A stretch of 64,000 bases of DNA from Actimicrobium sp047621345 (GTDB lineage Bacteria > Pseudomonadota > Gammaproteobacteria > Burkholderiales > Burkholderiaceae_D), in assembly GCA_047621345.1 (NCBI GenBank), contig JBLHLW010000005.1:29125-93124 (forward strand), in the 5' to 3' direction. Below are positions 53,969 to 63,411 of this stretch, piece by piece (position 1 is the first letter of the stretch; each line of letters starts with the position of its first letter). Both the position numbers and the translations under genes were made by a program. The notes beneath the pieces are model-generated. The model was not told where the DNA came from, did no database searches, and saw nothing but the letters and a program-made list of their open reading frames with translations.

Positions 53969-54223
53969 ATGAATGCACGTCAAGCTCTGTTCGCCACGGC
54001 CCTGTCCGCTTTCTGCGTCGCTGGCCTCACCACTGCCCATGCTGCTACCGACAAGGAAAAATGTTTTGGTATCGCTAAAGCCGGTCAAAACGATTGCGCT
54101 TCCGTAACCGGTTCCCATTCTTGTGCCGGTCAGGCCAAGAAAGACATGGATGCCAACGAATGGAAATACGTCGCCAAGGGTACCTGTACAAAAGCAGGCG
54201 GCAAACTCGCTGCTTCGAAGTAA
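53969..54223 (+). CDS. bufferin-type RiPP precursor (DUF2282, BufA1/GigA-like)
   Basis: 84 residues from the ATG at 53969 after AAGGA. A Sec signal peptide ends TTAHA (about residue 25). The 59-residue mature part has four Cys (32, 43, 52, 73) in the DUF2282 pattern EKCFGIAKAGQNDC, then HSCAG and KGTC. In this family, central Cys are converted by a DUF692 iron enzyme to thiooxazole-type heterocycles; the exported product binds copper or other metals. The modifying enzyme follows after 12 bases. Which Cys are modified here is inference. Confidence 0.85.
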   Translation: MNARQALFATALSAFCVAGLTTAHAATDKEKCFGIAKAGQNDCASVTGSHSCAGQAKKDMDANEWKYVAKGTCTKAGGKLAASK

Positions 54224-54235
54224 TCGATCGTTTCG

Positions 54236-55861
54236 ATGTCTTCCTTTCCTGCACCGGGTCAACCGATGTTTGCACAGCCCGGTGTCGGGATCGGGCTGAG
54301 AGCGCCGCACTATCGTGATTTTCTGGCGCATCGGCCCAAAGTTGACTGGCTAGAAGTTCATACCGAAAACTATTTGAATGCGGGTAGCTGGGATGCCCAT
54401 GTGCTGGATCAGTTGCGGCAGGATTATCCCATCAGTTTGCACGGAGTCGGTCTGGGAATCGGTTCGGCGACAGGTTTTTCGGAACAGCACTTGCAACGTG
54501 TCTGCGACACCGTACGCCGCGTCGATCCGGTACTGGTGTCCGAGCATCTTTGCTGGGGGGCGGTTGATGACCGTCACCTCAATGATTTGCTGCCAATGCC
54601 ACTGACGTCGGCGGCATTGCAATTGGTAGCAGATCGGGTGGACAGGATTCAGCAAGTCCTTGGTCGGCGTCTCTTGATTGAAAATGTGTCGACGTATCTG
54701 CGCTTTCGGGCCGATACGATGAGCGAGTCAGAATTCCTTGCCGCCCTGGCCAGTCGCACCGGGTGCGGTATCTTGTTGGACCTCAATAATCTCTACGTCA
54801 ACCAGTGTAACCATGGCGAAGATGCGCTGGCGGCACTGGCCACCTTGTCGGCTTCCTGTATTGGTGAGTTTCACTTGGCCGGTCACTTGGTCACGTCGGA
54901 TGCTGTGATCGATCACCATGGTGACCGGGTTGCTCCGCCGGTCTGGGAGTTGTACCGCGCAGCACTGCAGCGCTTCGGTCCGATCGCGACGCTCATCGAG
55001 TGGGATACCGATATTCCGGACATCGCTGTGCTGCTCGATGAAGCGCAACGGGCGCGCGATATCGTCGCAGCAAGGGTGTCGCCTTTGCAGAACGATCTGT
55101 TGGCCCGCAGCCAATATCAGATGGCGGCGGCATTGTTTGATCGCACCGCCGAAGCAGAAGCCATCGTCTTGTTCGATGGCGATGCGCAACTGGTGAGCCA
55201 GCGCCTTGCGCTGTATCGCGGCAATCTCAGCGCCACCTCCGAGAAGGCACTCGCTGCGGCTTATCCCGTTTTACAAGCACTGGTTGGCGAGGAGTTTTTT
55301 GCGGCACTCGCGCGTGCATTCGGGAAGCAGCAGCCGTCAACTAGTGGTGACCTGAACCAGTATGGCGAAGGCTTTGCTGATTTTCTGGCAGGGTTCGAGC
55401 ATGTCGCCGAGTATCCGTATTTTCCTGACATGGCACGGTGCGAGTGGGCGGTGCATAGCGCGCATTACGCGGCCACGGAGGCAGCGTTCGATCCGGCCTT
55501 GTTAGCGACATGGACGCCCGATCAGTTCGATCAGGCACATTGCCGATTGCATCCTGCCTGTCATTTGTTGACGTCACGCTGGGCGATTGCCGATCTGTGG
55601 CTGGCGCATCAGCCTGATAGCGCAACGCCATTTCCGGATGTGCTGGAGGTGCCCTGTTTTCTACTGGTGAGTCGACCACAGTGGCATGTTGTCCTGCTGC
55701 CGATCAGTCATGCTGGCTATGCCGCGCTCAAGCTGTTGCAGCAAGGTGAAACACTGGGCAACGCGGTAGATGCCGCACTGGCGATCGATGCCAGCTTTGA
55801 TTTGGGAACGCACTTGCAACAATGGCTGCTACACGCGGTGCTGGTCGCGATAGATCCTTAA
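54236..55861 (+). CDS. fused DUF692 (MNIO) and DUF2063 bufferin maturation enzyme
   Basis: 541 residues; no strong ribosome-binding site at either candidate ATG (54236 or 54266). Residues about 15-285 are a DUF692 TIM barrel with the expected iron ligands: His69, Glu103, Glu149, Asp182/Asn184/Asn185, His193, His213/His217 and Glu255/Asp257. Residues about 290-541 are a DUF2063 partner domain (ALYRGNLSATSEKALAAAYP, GEEFFAALARAF, FLAGFEHVAEYPYFPDMARCEW). In described systems these are usually separate genes (bufB and bufC, or gigB and gigC); here one chain does both. Substrate is presumably the precursor just upstream. Confidence 0.85.
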   Translation: MSSFPAPGQPMFAQPGVGIGLRAPHYRDFLAHRPKVDWLEVHTENYLNAGSWDAHVLDQLRQDYPISLHGVGLGIGSATGFSEQHLQRVCDTVRRVDPVLVSEHLCWGAVDDRHLNDLLPMPLTSAALQLVADRVDRIQQVLGRRLLIENVSTYLRFRADTMSESEFLAALASRTGCGILLDLNNLYVNQCNHGEDALAALATLSASCIGEFHLAGHLVTSDAVIDHHGDRVAPPVWELYRAALQRFGPIATLIEWDTDIPDIAVLLDEAQRARDIVAARVSPLQNDLLARSQYQMAAALFDRTAEAEAIVLFDGDAQLVSQRLALYRGNLSATSEKALAAAYPVLQALVGEEFFAALARAFGKQQPSTSGDLNQYGEGFADFLAGFEHVAEYPYFPDMARCEWAVHSAHYAATEAAFDPALLATWTPDQFDQAHCRLHPACHLLTSRWAIADLWLAHQPDSATPFPDVLEVPCFLLVSRPQWHVVLLPISHAGYAALKLLQQGETLGNAVDAALAIDASFDLGTHLQQWLLHAVLVAIDP

Positions 55862-55885
55862 AATTTTGCAATGGAGTCATGATTC

Positions 55886-56350
55886 ATGGAAAAGTTCTTG
55901 CGCTTGCATCGTCGTGTCGCGTGTTTTGATCAGGTCCTTGTCGCGCTGGGCGGCACACTCGTTGCACTGGCAATTCGTTTGTATGTCGGCTGGCAGTTTT
56001 TCAAATCCGGATTGGTGAAGATTGGCGACTGGGATGCGACGCTATCACTGTTTCGCGATGAGTATCACGTGCCACTGCTACCACCCGAACTGGCGGCGGT
56101 GATGGGTACGGGTGGCGAACTGGTTTTTCCATTTCTTTTATTGCTTGGTCTGTTTTCCAGACCAGCAGCCATCGGGTTGTTCGTCGTCAACCTGATGGCT
56201 GTTCTGTCGTATCCGCAGCTGTTCGCGTTCGAGTGCCCGGCTGCGGTGAATGACCATGCTTTCTGGGGCGCACTGTTACTGGTGCTGGTTGCTTACGGTC
56301 CAGGCAAGGCCTCTATCGATGCCTGGTTAGAAAGCCGTTTCAAGACCTGA
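55886..56350 (+). CDS. DoxX-family membrane protein (BufD/GigD-like)
   Basis: 154 residues with four hydrophobic helices (about 20-42, 68-90, 92-112, 120-140). The RLYVGWQFFKSGLVKIGDW segment is typical of DoxX. DoxX proteins are the last members of GigABCD/bufferin operons and are thought to act in membrane redox or export. Lies 24 bases after the fusion enzyme and its 3' end overlaps the convergent hypothetical gene by 11 bases. Confidence 0.85.
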   Translation: MEKFLRLHRRVACFDQVLVALGGTLVALAIRLYVGWQFFKSGLVKIGDWDATLSLFRDEYHVPLLPPELAAVMGTGGELVFPFLLLLGLFSRPAAIGLFVVNLMAVLSYPQLFAFECPAAVNDHAFWGALLLVLVAYGPGKASIDAWLESRFKT

Positions 56351-57038
56351 CCCACGACGTCAGGCGCGGTTGGGTCGAAGTACGGAATTCGAGATTAGTG
56401 ATGCCGAGTGCGCCGGCCGGACCGGTCAGGAATCCCAGGCAGGGTTTGACCGGGAATAAAAAATTATCCCGCAGGTAGATGTCAGTGTGGCAGTTGGCGC
56501 TGGCGTTATATAGCTGCGGTTTAATTTCCTGCCAGACGGCTTCACTGACCCAGCCGTACAGAAATAACTGGTTGGGATAAAGCGCGCTGTCGGAATCGAG
56601 ATAGCCTTTCTGGCCGGACTGTAACGCAGGGTGGGGCGGCGGGCCGTCACCGATCGATAGGTCGATCCAGCCATCGTTAATCGAGTAGGTCTGTTCGTTC
56701 TCGTAGCGGGATGGCTTGAGCAGTAGTTGCCATTTACAGCTGAATTCGGCACGTTTTTCGAGGCCGTATTTCTCGCTCCACATCGACAGGCCGTCGCTGA
56801 CGGTCAACTGGGTGCGGATGATTTGTCCTACTAGTGACGGTTCATAGGCGCGTACCGCTTCGAGATTTTCGTGCAGGTTCCAGAACAGCCATTTGGTGCG
56901 GTCCGCATCGGACAGTTGCGCGAGCGCAGACAGCGGTTGCGCACCGTAGGGTTCCAGTGCGCGCATCACATCCCGGCGTAATTTGTCGTTTAATTCTTCG
57001 AGTTCGGCAGCAGGTTTCTTGGCAGATTCAGGGTTCAT
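56340..57038 (-). CDS. hypothetical protein
   Basis: About 232 residues from the Met at 57038 (the frame opens at 57095). Soluble, no signal peptide. A helical first half (AAELEELNDKLRRDVMRAL) is followed by a Trp- and Tyr-rich beta part (WLFWNLHENLEAV, GWIDLSIGDG, LYGWVSEAVW). Two thin clues: WSEKYGLEKRAEF, and a Pro-rich loop. Family not recognised. Confidence 0.65.
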   Translation of the reverse strand: MNPESAKKPAAELEELNDKLRRDVMRALEPYGAQPLSALAQLSDADRTKWLFWNLHENLEAVRAYEPSLVGQIIRTQLTVSDGLSMWSEKYGLEKRAEFSCKWQLLLKPSRYENEQTYSINDGWIDLSIGDGPPPHPALQSGQKGYLDSDSALYPNQLFLYGWVSEAVWQEIKPQLYNASANCHTDIYLRDNFLFPVKPCLGFLTGPAGALGITNLEFRTSTQPRLTSWVRS

Positions 57039-57117
57039 CAATGTCTCCAAAAAGGGGCTTCGATTAGCCATTTTAGGAGACATTCTTGAAACCACAATAG
57101 GTTCTTGCTACGCGTGC

Positions 57118-57681
57118 TCAGCTTCCGGTATTGAGCTGGCTCGCCAGAGAGGCGGCGCGCTCACGACCTGCCGGGCTGAGCGTGATGTGCAGGCTGCCGC
57201 TATGAACAAACAATGTTTTTTCGCGCTTCAACGTTGCCGAGAAATTGTTTGAGTCATGGCAAGCTTGCTCCTTGCAGACTGCGCGTATGGTGTCGAGCGT
57301 TGTGTGCTCAGCGCCCATCAGCGCATGGGCATGGGCTACCAGAAGTGCTGCGTTAACGGTCTTGTTGGCCATATTGCTGCCAGGGATATCTTTCAGTAGC
57401 TGTACTTTCCCATCAGCTTGCGTGTACAGGTTGGAAAAGGCCTCCAGTGCTTGCGACGCCAGCGTGCCATTGGTCGACTTTGCCGCTACCGCACCATCTT
57501 GCGCGCCGCGCCACTTCGCACTGCTCGCGACCACTTGGCAAATCACGCTCTTGAGCCGATTCAGTTGATCTGCGACGAAGAGTTCGCTGCCTTCTATTTC
57601 GATGATTCCCTCACGTGCGGAGACCACAACACGCGCCTTGCTAGTTGACGAATTAGTGTCTTCACCGGCCTTGATTAACAT
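57118..57681 (-). CDS. hypothetical protein
   Basis: 187 residues, cytoplasmic. Residues about 15-45 form a strand-helix segment (ARVVVSAREGIIEIEGSELFVADQL). After a linker, residues 100-185 look like a helical winged-helix-type domain (KTVNAALLVAHAHALMGAEHT, RAVCKEQACHDSNNF, SATLKREKTLFVHSGSLHITLSPAGRE). I do not recognise the family. A DNA-binding or adaptor role would be a guess. Confidence 0.6.
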   Translation of the reverse strand: MLIKAGEDTNSSTSKARVVVSAREGIIEIEGSELFVADQLNRLKSVICQVVASSAKWRGAQDGAVAAKSTNGTLASQALEAFSNLYTQADGKVQLLKDIPGSNMANKTVNAALLVAHAHALMGAEHTTLDTIRAVCKEQACHDSNNFSATLKREKTLFVHSGSLHITLSPAGRERAASLASQLNTGS

Positions 57682-58046
57682 GACATTCCCATCAAAAAAA
57701 TATAAAAGATGATTGCTGCCGCCACGTTGTGCCGAGGGGCTTGCACCATCGCGATCGCTTTTTCAGTGACAACAACGCAGACACGGCAAGGAAGAGGACT
57801 GCGTTTTCCGAACAGCGCTAGCGGTTTGTTATTTATAAGTAAGTTTTGCAGAATGTATTTTGATAACGCGCAATCCACGAACGATTAATAGTTGTGTTTG
57901 GTTTGTAAATACTGGTTGCACGTTTAGGTGGTGCGGAAATGGGATTGGTTCGGTCGCGAGAGGGATTATTTTGTCGGCGTGATGCGACGTTGATTATTAT
58001 CAATCTGCGTCTGGTTCTGGAGAGGAATCAGACGCAGAGCGAACCG
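57682..58046. other. intergenic stretch without a convincing gene
   Basis: About 365 bases between the hypothetical gene at 57118 and the metalloprotease gene. AT-rich near 57820-57900. No ribosome-bound frame, hairpin terminator or repeat is obvious. Confidence 0.4.
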
Positions 58047-58919
58047 TTACAGCTGACGCGCCTTGAACGTATCGCAATCGCTCACGACGCCGGTGCTGAG
58101 GCCGCGTTTAAACCATCGCACCCGCTGGGCGGAGGTGCCGTGCGTGAACGAATCCGGCACAACCTGTCCTTGCGCCTGACGTTGCAGTGCATCGTCACCG
58201 ATGGCGGTGGCGGCGCTGAGCGCGGTATCGACGTCCCCGCTTTCGAGGATGCCGCGCGCTTCATTGGCATGGAACGCCCAGACACCGGCGAAACAGTCAG
58301 CCTGCAATTCCATGCGGACCGAGAGTGCATTGGCACGGGACTGGGTCGCGCCACGCCGGGCGGTATCGACCTTGCCTGAAATTCCCATCAGGTTTTGTAC
58401 GTGGTGACCGACTTCATGGGCGATGACATAGGCCTGCGCAAATTCACCGTCGACCTTGAAGCGCTCACGCATCAGCTTGTAAAAACTCAGGTCGATGTAC
58501 ACCTTCTGGTCGGCTGGACAATAGAACGGGCCAGTCGCACTTTCTCCCAGGCCGCAACTAGTCTTCGTCCTGCCGCTGAAAAGAACTAATTTGGGTTTGA
58601 CATAGTTGCCACCCTGGGCGCGGAACAGGGCGCTCCAGACGTCTTCGGTATCGGCCAGGACCACGCGCACAAAACGTCCTGCCGCATCGTTGGCCGGTGG
58701 CGCTTTGGCCGGAGCTTGCTGGCTCGGTGTCAGGCCACCACCACCACTAAGAAGGCTGATCACCGTGGCCGGGTTGATGCCGAAAAAATAGGACGCCAGC
58801 AGGGCAATGGCAATAGTGCCAATGCCAACCGAGCGGCCACCGAAGCCGAAACCGCCACCGCCGCTGTCGCCGCGACGGTCTTCCACATTATCGCTTTCGC
58901 GATTGCCATCCCATTTCAT
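58047..58919 (-). CDS. neutral zinc metalloprotease, YpfJ-like
   Basis: 290 residues from the Met at 58919 (MKWDGNRESDNVEDRR). A Gly-rich start and one membrane helix (about 28-48) anchor it. The catalytic domain has VIAHEVGHHVQNLMG (zinc HExxH) and the MELQADCFAGVWA third-ligand segment. Matches the YpfJ/zinc_peptidase family of membrane-anchored neutral metalloproteases. Confidence 0.9.
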   Translation of the reverse strand: MKWDGNRESDNVEDRRGDSGGGGFGFGGRSVGIGTIAIALLASYFFGINPATVISLLSGGGGLTPSQQAPAKAPPANDAAGRFVRVVLADTEDVWSALFRAQGGNYVKPKLVLFSGRTKTSCGLGESATGPFYCPADQKVYIDLSFYKLMRERFKVDGEFAQAYVIAHEVGHHVQNLMGISGKVDTARRGATQSRANALSVRMELQADCFAGVWAFHANEARGILESGDVDTALSAATAIGDDALQRQAQGQVVPDSFTHGTSAQRVRWFKRGLSTGVVSDCDTFKARQL

Positions 58920-59003
58920 GCCGGCATCCTTCTGATGTTGCTTGTGTTGATCGCATGGGTCCAGCAACGTTGTGTCGGACCACGGCGGGCTTCGTTATCG
59001 TTG

Positions 59004-59222
59004 TCAGCCGGGCTTTACATGGATGCGTACGCCGTTGAGGCTGACGACCTGACCGGCGCGGATCTTGCAAGTTTTGCGCAATTCCTGCTGGCCATCAACC
59101 GAGACATTGCCACCGGCGACGACCATCTTGCCGGCGCCGCCGCTGTCGCAAATACCGACCAGTTTCAGGAGTTGGTTCAGCTCGACGAATTCGTCATTGA
59201 GCTCAAAGTCAATTTTTTGCAT
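59004..59222 (-). CDS. S4-domain RNA-binding protein
   Basis: 72 residues from the Met at 59222. The sequence IDFELNDEFVELNQLLKLVG, then GAGKMVVAGGNVSVDGQ and VVSLNGVRIHV, is the small S4-like RNA-binding fold of the YbcJ type. Target RNA unknown. Confidence 0.85.
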   Translation of the reverse strand: MQKIDFELNDEFVELNQLLKLVGICDSGGAGKMVVAGGNVSVDGQQELRKTCKIRAGQVVSLNGVRIHVKPG

Positions 59223-59251
59223 CGTATTTCCAAAAAGCGTAAGGGTCAGAA

Positions 59252-59626
59252 TCAGGCGGCGATCACGAACAGCGCGATCACGCAACCATAGCCGGCAACC
59301 CACGCCAGCGAGCGCGCGGTCGGTTTGTTAGCCAGATACAGCACGGTGTACAGGATGCGCGCCGCAATGAAGGCGACTGCCAGAGCGTCGATGTGCAGCG
59401 GGTTGGCAGCCAGTTGTGTGGCGATCAGGACGGCAACGGCGAAAAACGGAAACGCTTCGAAGTGATTGCGATGCGCGTAATCGGCGCGCCGGTGAAAACC
59501 CGTTTGTTTTTCCATGAAGGCACGCGGTTCGGCGTTGTCATAACCGCGCAATCCGACCTTGGCGATGGCCGTGGTCAGCAGCGGCAGCAACCCGGCAATC
59601 AGTACACACCAGTAAGCGATTGTCAT
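59252..59626 (-). CDS. MAPEG-family membrane protein
   Basis: 124 residues from the Met at 59626 (MTIAYW). Four membrane helices and the NHFEAFPFFAVAVLIA segment are typical of bacterial MAPEG (microsomal glutathione-transferase-like) proteins. Glutathione use is not proven from sequence. Confidence 0.85.
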   Translation of the reverse strand: MTIAYWCVLIAGLLPLLTTAIAKVGLRGYDNAEPRAFMEKQTGFHRRADYAHRNHFEAFPFFAVAVLIATQLAANPLHIDALAVAFIAARILYTVLYLANKPTARSLAWVAGYGCVIALFVIAA

Positions 59627-59646
59627 GTGATCCTTTGTTGGCAAAG

Positions 59647-61599
59647 TTAGTCGGGTAAGTTTTCAATGGATACCGGCGCGAGATCATCGGCCGGCACGAA
59701 GCCGAACAGGCGGCCATAAAAATACAGTTCTGCTTCCAGCGCGTGGCGAATATTCTCGGCACGCCGAAAACCGTGGGCTTCCCCTTCGAAGCGGATGTAG
59801 GCGACCGGCAAGCCTTTCCCACGGACGGCATCGAACATCAGTTGGGCTTGTGCTGGTGGAACGACGCGGTCTTCCATGCCTTGAAACAGGATCAGCGGGC
59901 TGGTCAGCTGGTCCGTGAAGTGGATCGGCGAGCGGGCGACGTAAATATCCTGACGCGCCGGATACGGACCGACCAGGCTATCGAGATAGCGCGATTCGAA
60001 CTTGTGACAATCGCGCGCCAAGGTCTCGAGGTCGCTGACGCCGTAATAGCTGGCTCCGGCCTTGAAGAGATCATGAAAGGTCAGTGCCGCCAGCGCCGTG
60101 TAGCCGCCGGCGCTACCGCCGCGTATGGCCAGTTGCTGGTCGTTAGCCGCGCCTTCGGACACCAGGAAGCGGGCCGCATTGAGGGCATCATCGACATCGA
60201 CCACGCCCCAGTTACCATTGAGCCGGTGGCGATACGCGCGGCCATAACCGGTACTGCCACCGTAATTGACATCGACGACGGCGAAGCCGCGGCTGGTCCA
60301 GAACTGGATGGCGAGGTTCAGCGTGGCGCTGGCAGCAGAGGTCGGGCCGCCGTGGTTGAACACCAGCAGTGGTGGTTTTTCGCCGGCCGGGGCAGCGTAA
60401 TCACAATTGGCGGGCGCGTAATAGAACGCATGAGCACTGCGCTCGCCAGTGGTCGGGAACGTGATCGCACGCGGTACCGACAAGTACCCGGGATCAACAG
60501 CGAGCGAGATCGCTCGCTTGAGGATCTGGTGGGCGCCGGTGTTCAGGTCGAGGCGGACGATGGCATCTGAGCGGTCTGGTGCACCGCCGATGAAGACGAC
60601 GAAATCGGGGCCGACTTGCAGGTCGCTGATCTTGCGAAATGGTGTGTCGATCTCGGTCAACACGCCCGCGTCCGGTTCGAGTAGTGCCAGATGCCAGTCA
60701 CCATCCTGAACATAGGTGCAAGCAATGCGGTCGTTGCCATCAAAGCCGTAGGTCGAGATGCCGACATTCCACAGTGGTCGGCCGAATTCAGCTGCCATCG
60801 GACATAGCGCCTGCACCGTGTCGCCGCGCAAGCGGTACAGATTCCACCAACCGCTTTGTTCGGAAACAAAATGCAGCTCGCCCACAGGTGACCAGGCCGG
60901 CTGGAAGATCGGATCGTCGATGCCGCCGGCGATCTTGCGCGGCGTGCCGAGGCTGCCATCGGTGGCCACGCTGGCGCACCACAAGTCGGTGCCATCCCAC
61001 GGCATGTTCGGATGATCCCAGCTGATCCAGGCTAACTGACTGCCATCCGGGCTCAGGCACGGAGCCGCATAAAAATCGTGGCCTTCCAGCAGTACGCTTT
61101 CCCGGCCATCGGCAAGATTGATCGCGACAAGCGTGTTGACGGCTTCACGTGAGGCATCGCTATGGTCTTCGCGAATGCAGATAAGGCGATGGCGGGCGCG
61201 ATCGACGATCGTCTCGGCGAAGCGCATTGCGCCGCTGGCAGTCAGCGGTTGCGGTTCGGTCTCGCCATGCTGACGGTACAGTCGCTGATCGGCATGGTTG
61301 GAAAAATACAGATCGTCACCGTCGATACATAGCGCGCCGCCGCCATATTCATGGACGCGGCTGCGCACATTACATTGCGCTGGCGTCAGGTCGGTAATGT
61401 GACCATCGGCATCATGGCGCACGATGACACTGCGACCCTGTTCGCGCGCTCGTCCCTCGATCCAGCAGATGGTGTCGCCAGCGATGGTAGGCTGATCCAG
61501 TCCAACCGATTCGGCGACAATGGCGGCCGACGTAATCGGCGAGAGCCATGCGCCGTAAGGAGCAAGGGATGGCTGGTTGCTGTGCTGCGGTGTTTTCAT
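59647..61599 (-). CDS. S9-family serine peptidase (prolyl-oligopeptidase-like)
   Basis: 650 residues. An N-terminal beta-propeller (about 30-380) caps a C-terminal alpha/beta hydrolase: catalytic Ser in RGGSAGGYTAL, Asp in GMEDRVVPPAQ and His in EGEAHGFRRAEN, in that order. GGSTGYGRAYRHRLNGNWG precedes the Ser, as in acylaminoacyl or dipeptidyl peptidases. Cleaves short peptides; no signal peptide is seen. Confidence 0.93.
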   Translation of the reverse strand: MKTPQHSNQPSLAPYGAWLSPITSAAIVAESVGLDQPTIAGDTICWIEGRAREQGRSVIVRHDADGHITDLTPAQCNVRSRVHEYGGGALCIDGDDLYFSNHADQRLYRQHGETEPQPLTASGAMRFAETIVDRARHRLICIREDHSDASREAVNTLVAINLADGRESVLLEGHDFYAAPCLSPDGSQLAWISWDHPNMPWDGTDLWCASVATDGSLGTPRKIAGGIDDPIFQPAWSPVGELHFVSEQSGWWNLYRLRGDTVQALCPMAAEFGRPLWNVGISTYGFDGNDRIACTYVQDGDWHLALLEPDAGVLTEIDTPFRKISDLQVGPDFVVFIGGAPDRSDAIVRLDLNTGAHQILKRAISLAVDPGYLSVPRAITFPTTGERSAHAFYYAPANCDYAAPAGEKPPLLVFNHGGPTSAASATLNLAIQFWTSRGFAVVDVNYGGSTGYGRAYRHRLNGNWGVVDVDDALNAARFLVSEGAANDQQLAIRGGSAGGYTALAALTFHDLFKAGASYYGVSDLETLARDCHKFESRYLDSLVGPYPARQDIYVARSPIHFTDQLTSPLILFQGMEDRVVPPAQAQLMFDAVRGKGLPVAYIRFEGEAHGFRRAENIRHALEAELYFYGRLFGFVPADDLAPVSIENLPD

Positions 61600-61651
61600 T
61601 GATGCTTCCTGTGGGATGGTTTGCTACTGCCACACTTGTCGCGCATTGGCA

Positions 61652-63085
61652 TTATTGCGGCGCCGGCGCAATCATTTCTACGTAGTCGTACAGCGCGCCA
61701 AGAATTTCTTCGCCACGGGCATCGGCCTGTTCGGACAGTTGGTCGATTTCGCCAAACAGGATGTCGACGGTACGGGCGCCCGCACTGCCTTCGAACAGGC
61801 GGTCGCTGCGATGCTGTTCCCAGCGCTCGGCCTCGGCGGGATCGAGTGTGTCCGGGAAGTTGCGTGCGCGATAGCGAAACAGCAGTTCTTCCAGTCGTGC
61901 GTCATCGAAGCTCGGATGGGCCTTGCTCAGCGCAGCAGGTGAGAGCGCACGCAATTCCGTGAGCTTGCGCCGGTCGCCGTTGCCGATGAAGCCGTTGTAC
62001 AGATCTTCGTCGACGTCCGGCGTGGCCTGTTCCGGGCGCTGGAAGACTTGCTGCCAGATTGGTCCCATGTCCCCGAGCGTGGCGGCGATGGCGGCGTGCC
62101 GATACGCTTGCTCGAGATCGATCTGCCATTTGGCGGCCATCGCTGGCGACAGCGTTTTCATGTTGCCCACTACCATCGGTGACTTGTTCAGATGGATGGT
62201 CTTGATCGGCAGGCGTGTCACTCCTTCGGGCAGGTCGGTGCTGCGACTGAACATGCGGGTCCGAATCGTGTCGACGTCCAGCGTGGCCAGTTCGGAGGGA
62301 TCGTGGGCCAGATTCCAGCCGATCACTTCATTCTTGTTGGTCGGATGGGTCGCCAGTGGCCACATGACCGCCAGACATCCGTGTTCAGCGGGAAACATGC
62401 CAGAGACATGCAGGAAAGGGGTGCGCGCCGGCAAACCGATTTCAGCGCTGACCCGGTCTTTTTTATGCAGGGCGAAACAGAAGTCGAACAATTTTGGCTG
62501 CTGCGTTCGGATCAGGCGCGCCAGCGCAATCGTGGCGCGCACGTCGGACAGCGCATCATGCGCGGCAGCATGCGCAATACCGTTGGCCTTGGTCAGTAGT
62601 TCAAGCCGGAAGCTGGGCTTATTGTCATCGTTGAGTGGCCAGACAATGCCGTCGGGACGCAAGGCGTACGTCATCCGCACAACATCCATCAGGTCCCAGC
62701 GGCCGCACTGGTTTTGCCATTCGCGCGCATACGGATCAATCAGGTTGCGCCAGAACAGGAAGCGCGTGATTTCATCGTCGAAGCGAATCGTGTTGTAACC
62801 CACACCGACGGTGCCGCTGGCAGAAAAAGCCGCTTCGATGGCTGCCGCAAACTGATATTCGGGCAGGCCTCGTTGCAGGCAGACCTGTGGCGTGATACCT
62901 GTGATCAGGCAGGACTGCGGATCGGGTAAATAGTCATTGGCCGGCTGGCAGTACAGCATGATCTCGTCGCCGATTTCATTGAGTTCGGCGTCGGTACGGA
63001 TGGCGGCGAACTGTGCGGGGCGATCGCTGCGGGTGTTGACGCCGAAGGTTTCGTAGTCGTGCCAGAGAAAGGTGTGGGATGACAT
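61652..63085 (-). CDS. sbcB: exodeoxyribonuclease I
   Basis: 477 residues. DEDD exonuclease: LWHDYETFGVNTRSDRPAQFAAIR holds the first Asp and Glu, VGYNTIRFDDEITR the second Asp, and HDALSDVRATIALA the last His and Asp. The ExoI SH3-like and C-terminal helical parts follow. It degrades single-stranded DNA 3'-5' in mismatch repair and recombination. Confidence 0.96.
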   Translation of the reverse strand: MSSHTFLWHDYETFGVNTRSDRPAQFAAIRTDAELNEIGDEIMLYCQPANDYLPDPQSCLITGITPQVCLQRGLPEYQFAAAIEAAFSASGTVGVGYNTIRFDDEITRFLFWRNLIDPYAREWQNQCGRWDLMDVVRMTYALRPDGIVWPLNDDNKPSFRLELLTKANGIAHAAAHDALSDVRATIALARLIRTQQPKLFDFCFALHKKDRVSAEIGLPARTPFLHVSGMFPAEHGCLAVMWPLATHPTNKNEVIGWNLAHDPSELATLDVDTIRTRMFSRSTDLPEGVTRLPIKTIHLNKSPMVVGNMKTLSPAMAAKWQIDLEQAYRHAAIAATLGDMGPIWQQVFQRPEQATPDVDEDLYNGFIGNGDRRKLTELRALSPAALSKAHPSFDDARLEELLFRYRARNFPDTLDPAEAERWEQHRSDRLFEGSAGARTVDILFGEIDQLSEQADARGEEILGALYDYVEMIAPAPQ

Positions 63086-63108
63086 GGCGCTCCGCTGTTG
63101 GTGAGTAC

Positions 63109-63411
63109 TCAGGCCGATTTGCTCAGCAGCGTGAAATGTTCAACCACCGGTGCGGCGGCGAAAAACGGGCCGACCAGTGCGCGCCATTCCTGGAAGGCGG
63201 CGGATTCGCGGAAGTCGACGGTATGGTTTTCCAGCGTGTCCCAGTAGATCATCAGTACGTAGCGCTCGGGCGATTCGATACTCTTGTTGATCTTGTAGCC
63301 ACAAAAGCCGGTTGCCTTGCTGATGGCTAGTTCGACACCGCGCGTGATGGCGGCATCGAATTCAATTTGCTTGCCAGGAAGGATGCGGATGTCTGCGAGT
63401 TCAAGAATCAT
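63109..63411 (-). CDS. antibiotic-biosynthesis-monooxygenase (ABM) fold protein
   Basis: 100 residues. ILPGKQIEFDAAITRGVELA, then GYKINKSIESPERYVLMIYWDTLENHTVDFRES, is the dimeric ABM ferredoxin-like fold used by small oxygenases, including quinol monooxygenases and haem degraders. Substrate unknown. Likely co-transcribed with the exonuclease gene (23-base gap). Confidence 0.85.
   Translation of the reverse strand: MILELADIRILPGKQIEFDAAITRGVELAISKATGFCGYKINKSIESPERYVLMIYWDTLENHTVDFRESAAFQEWRALVGPFFAAAPVVEHFTLLSKSA

Noticed and set aside
57939..58379. Plus-strand 146-codon frame
   Set aside because: Antisense to the catalytic part of the YpfJ-like metalloprotease, which is clearly real.
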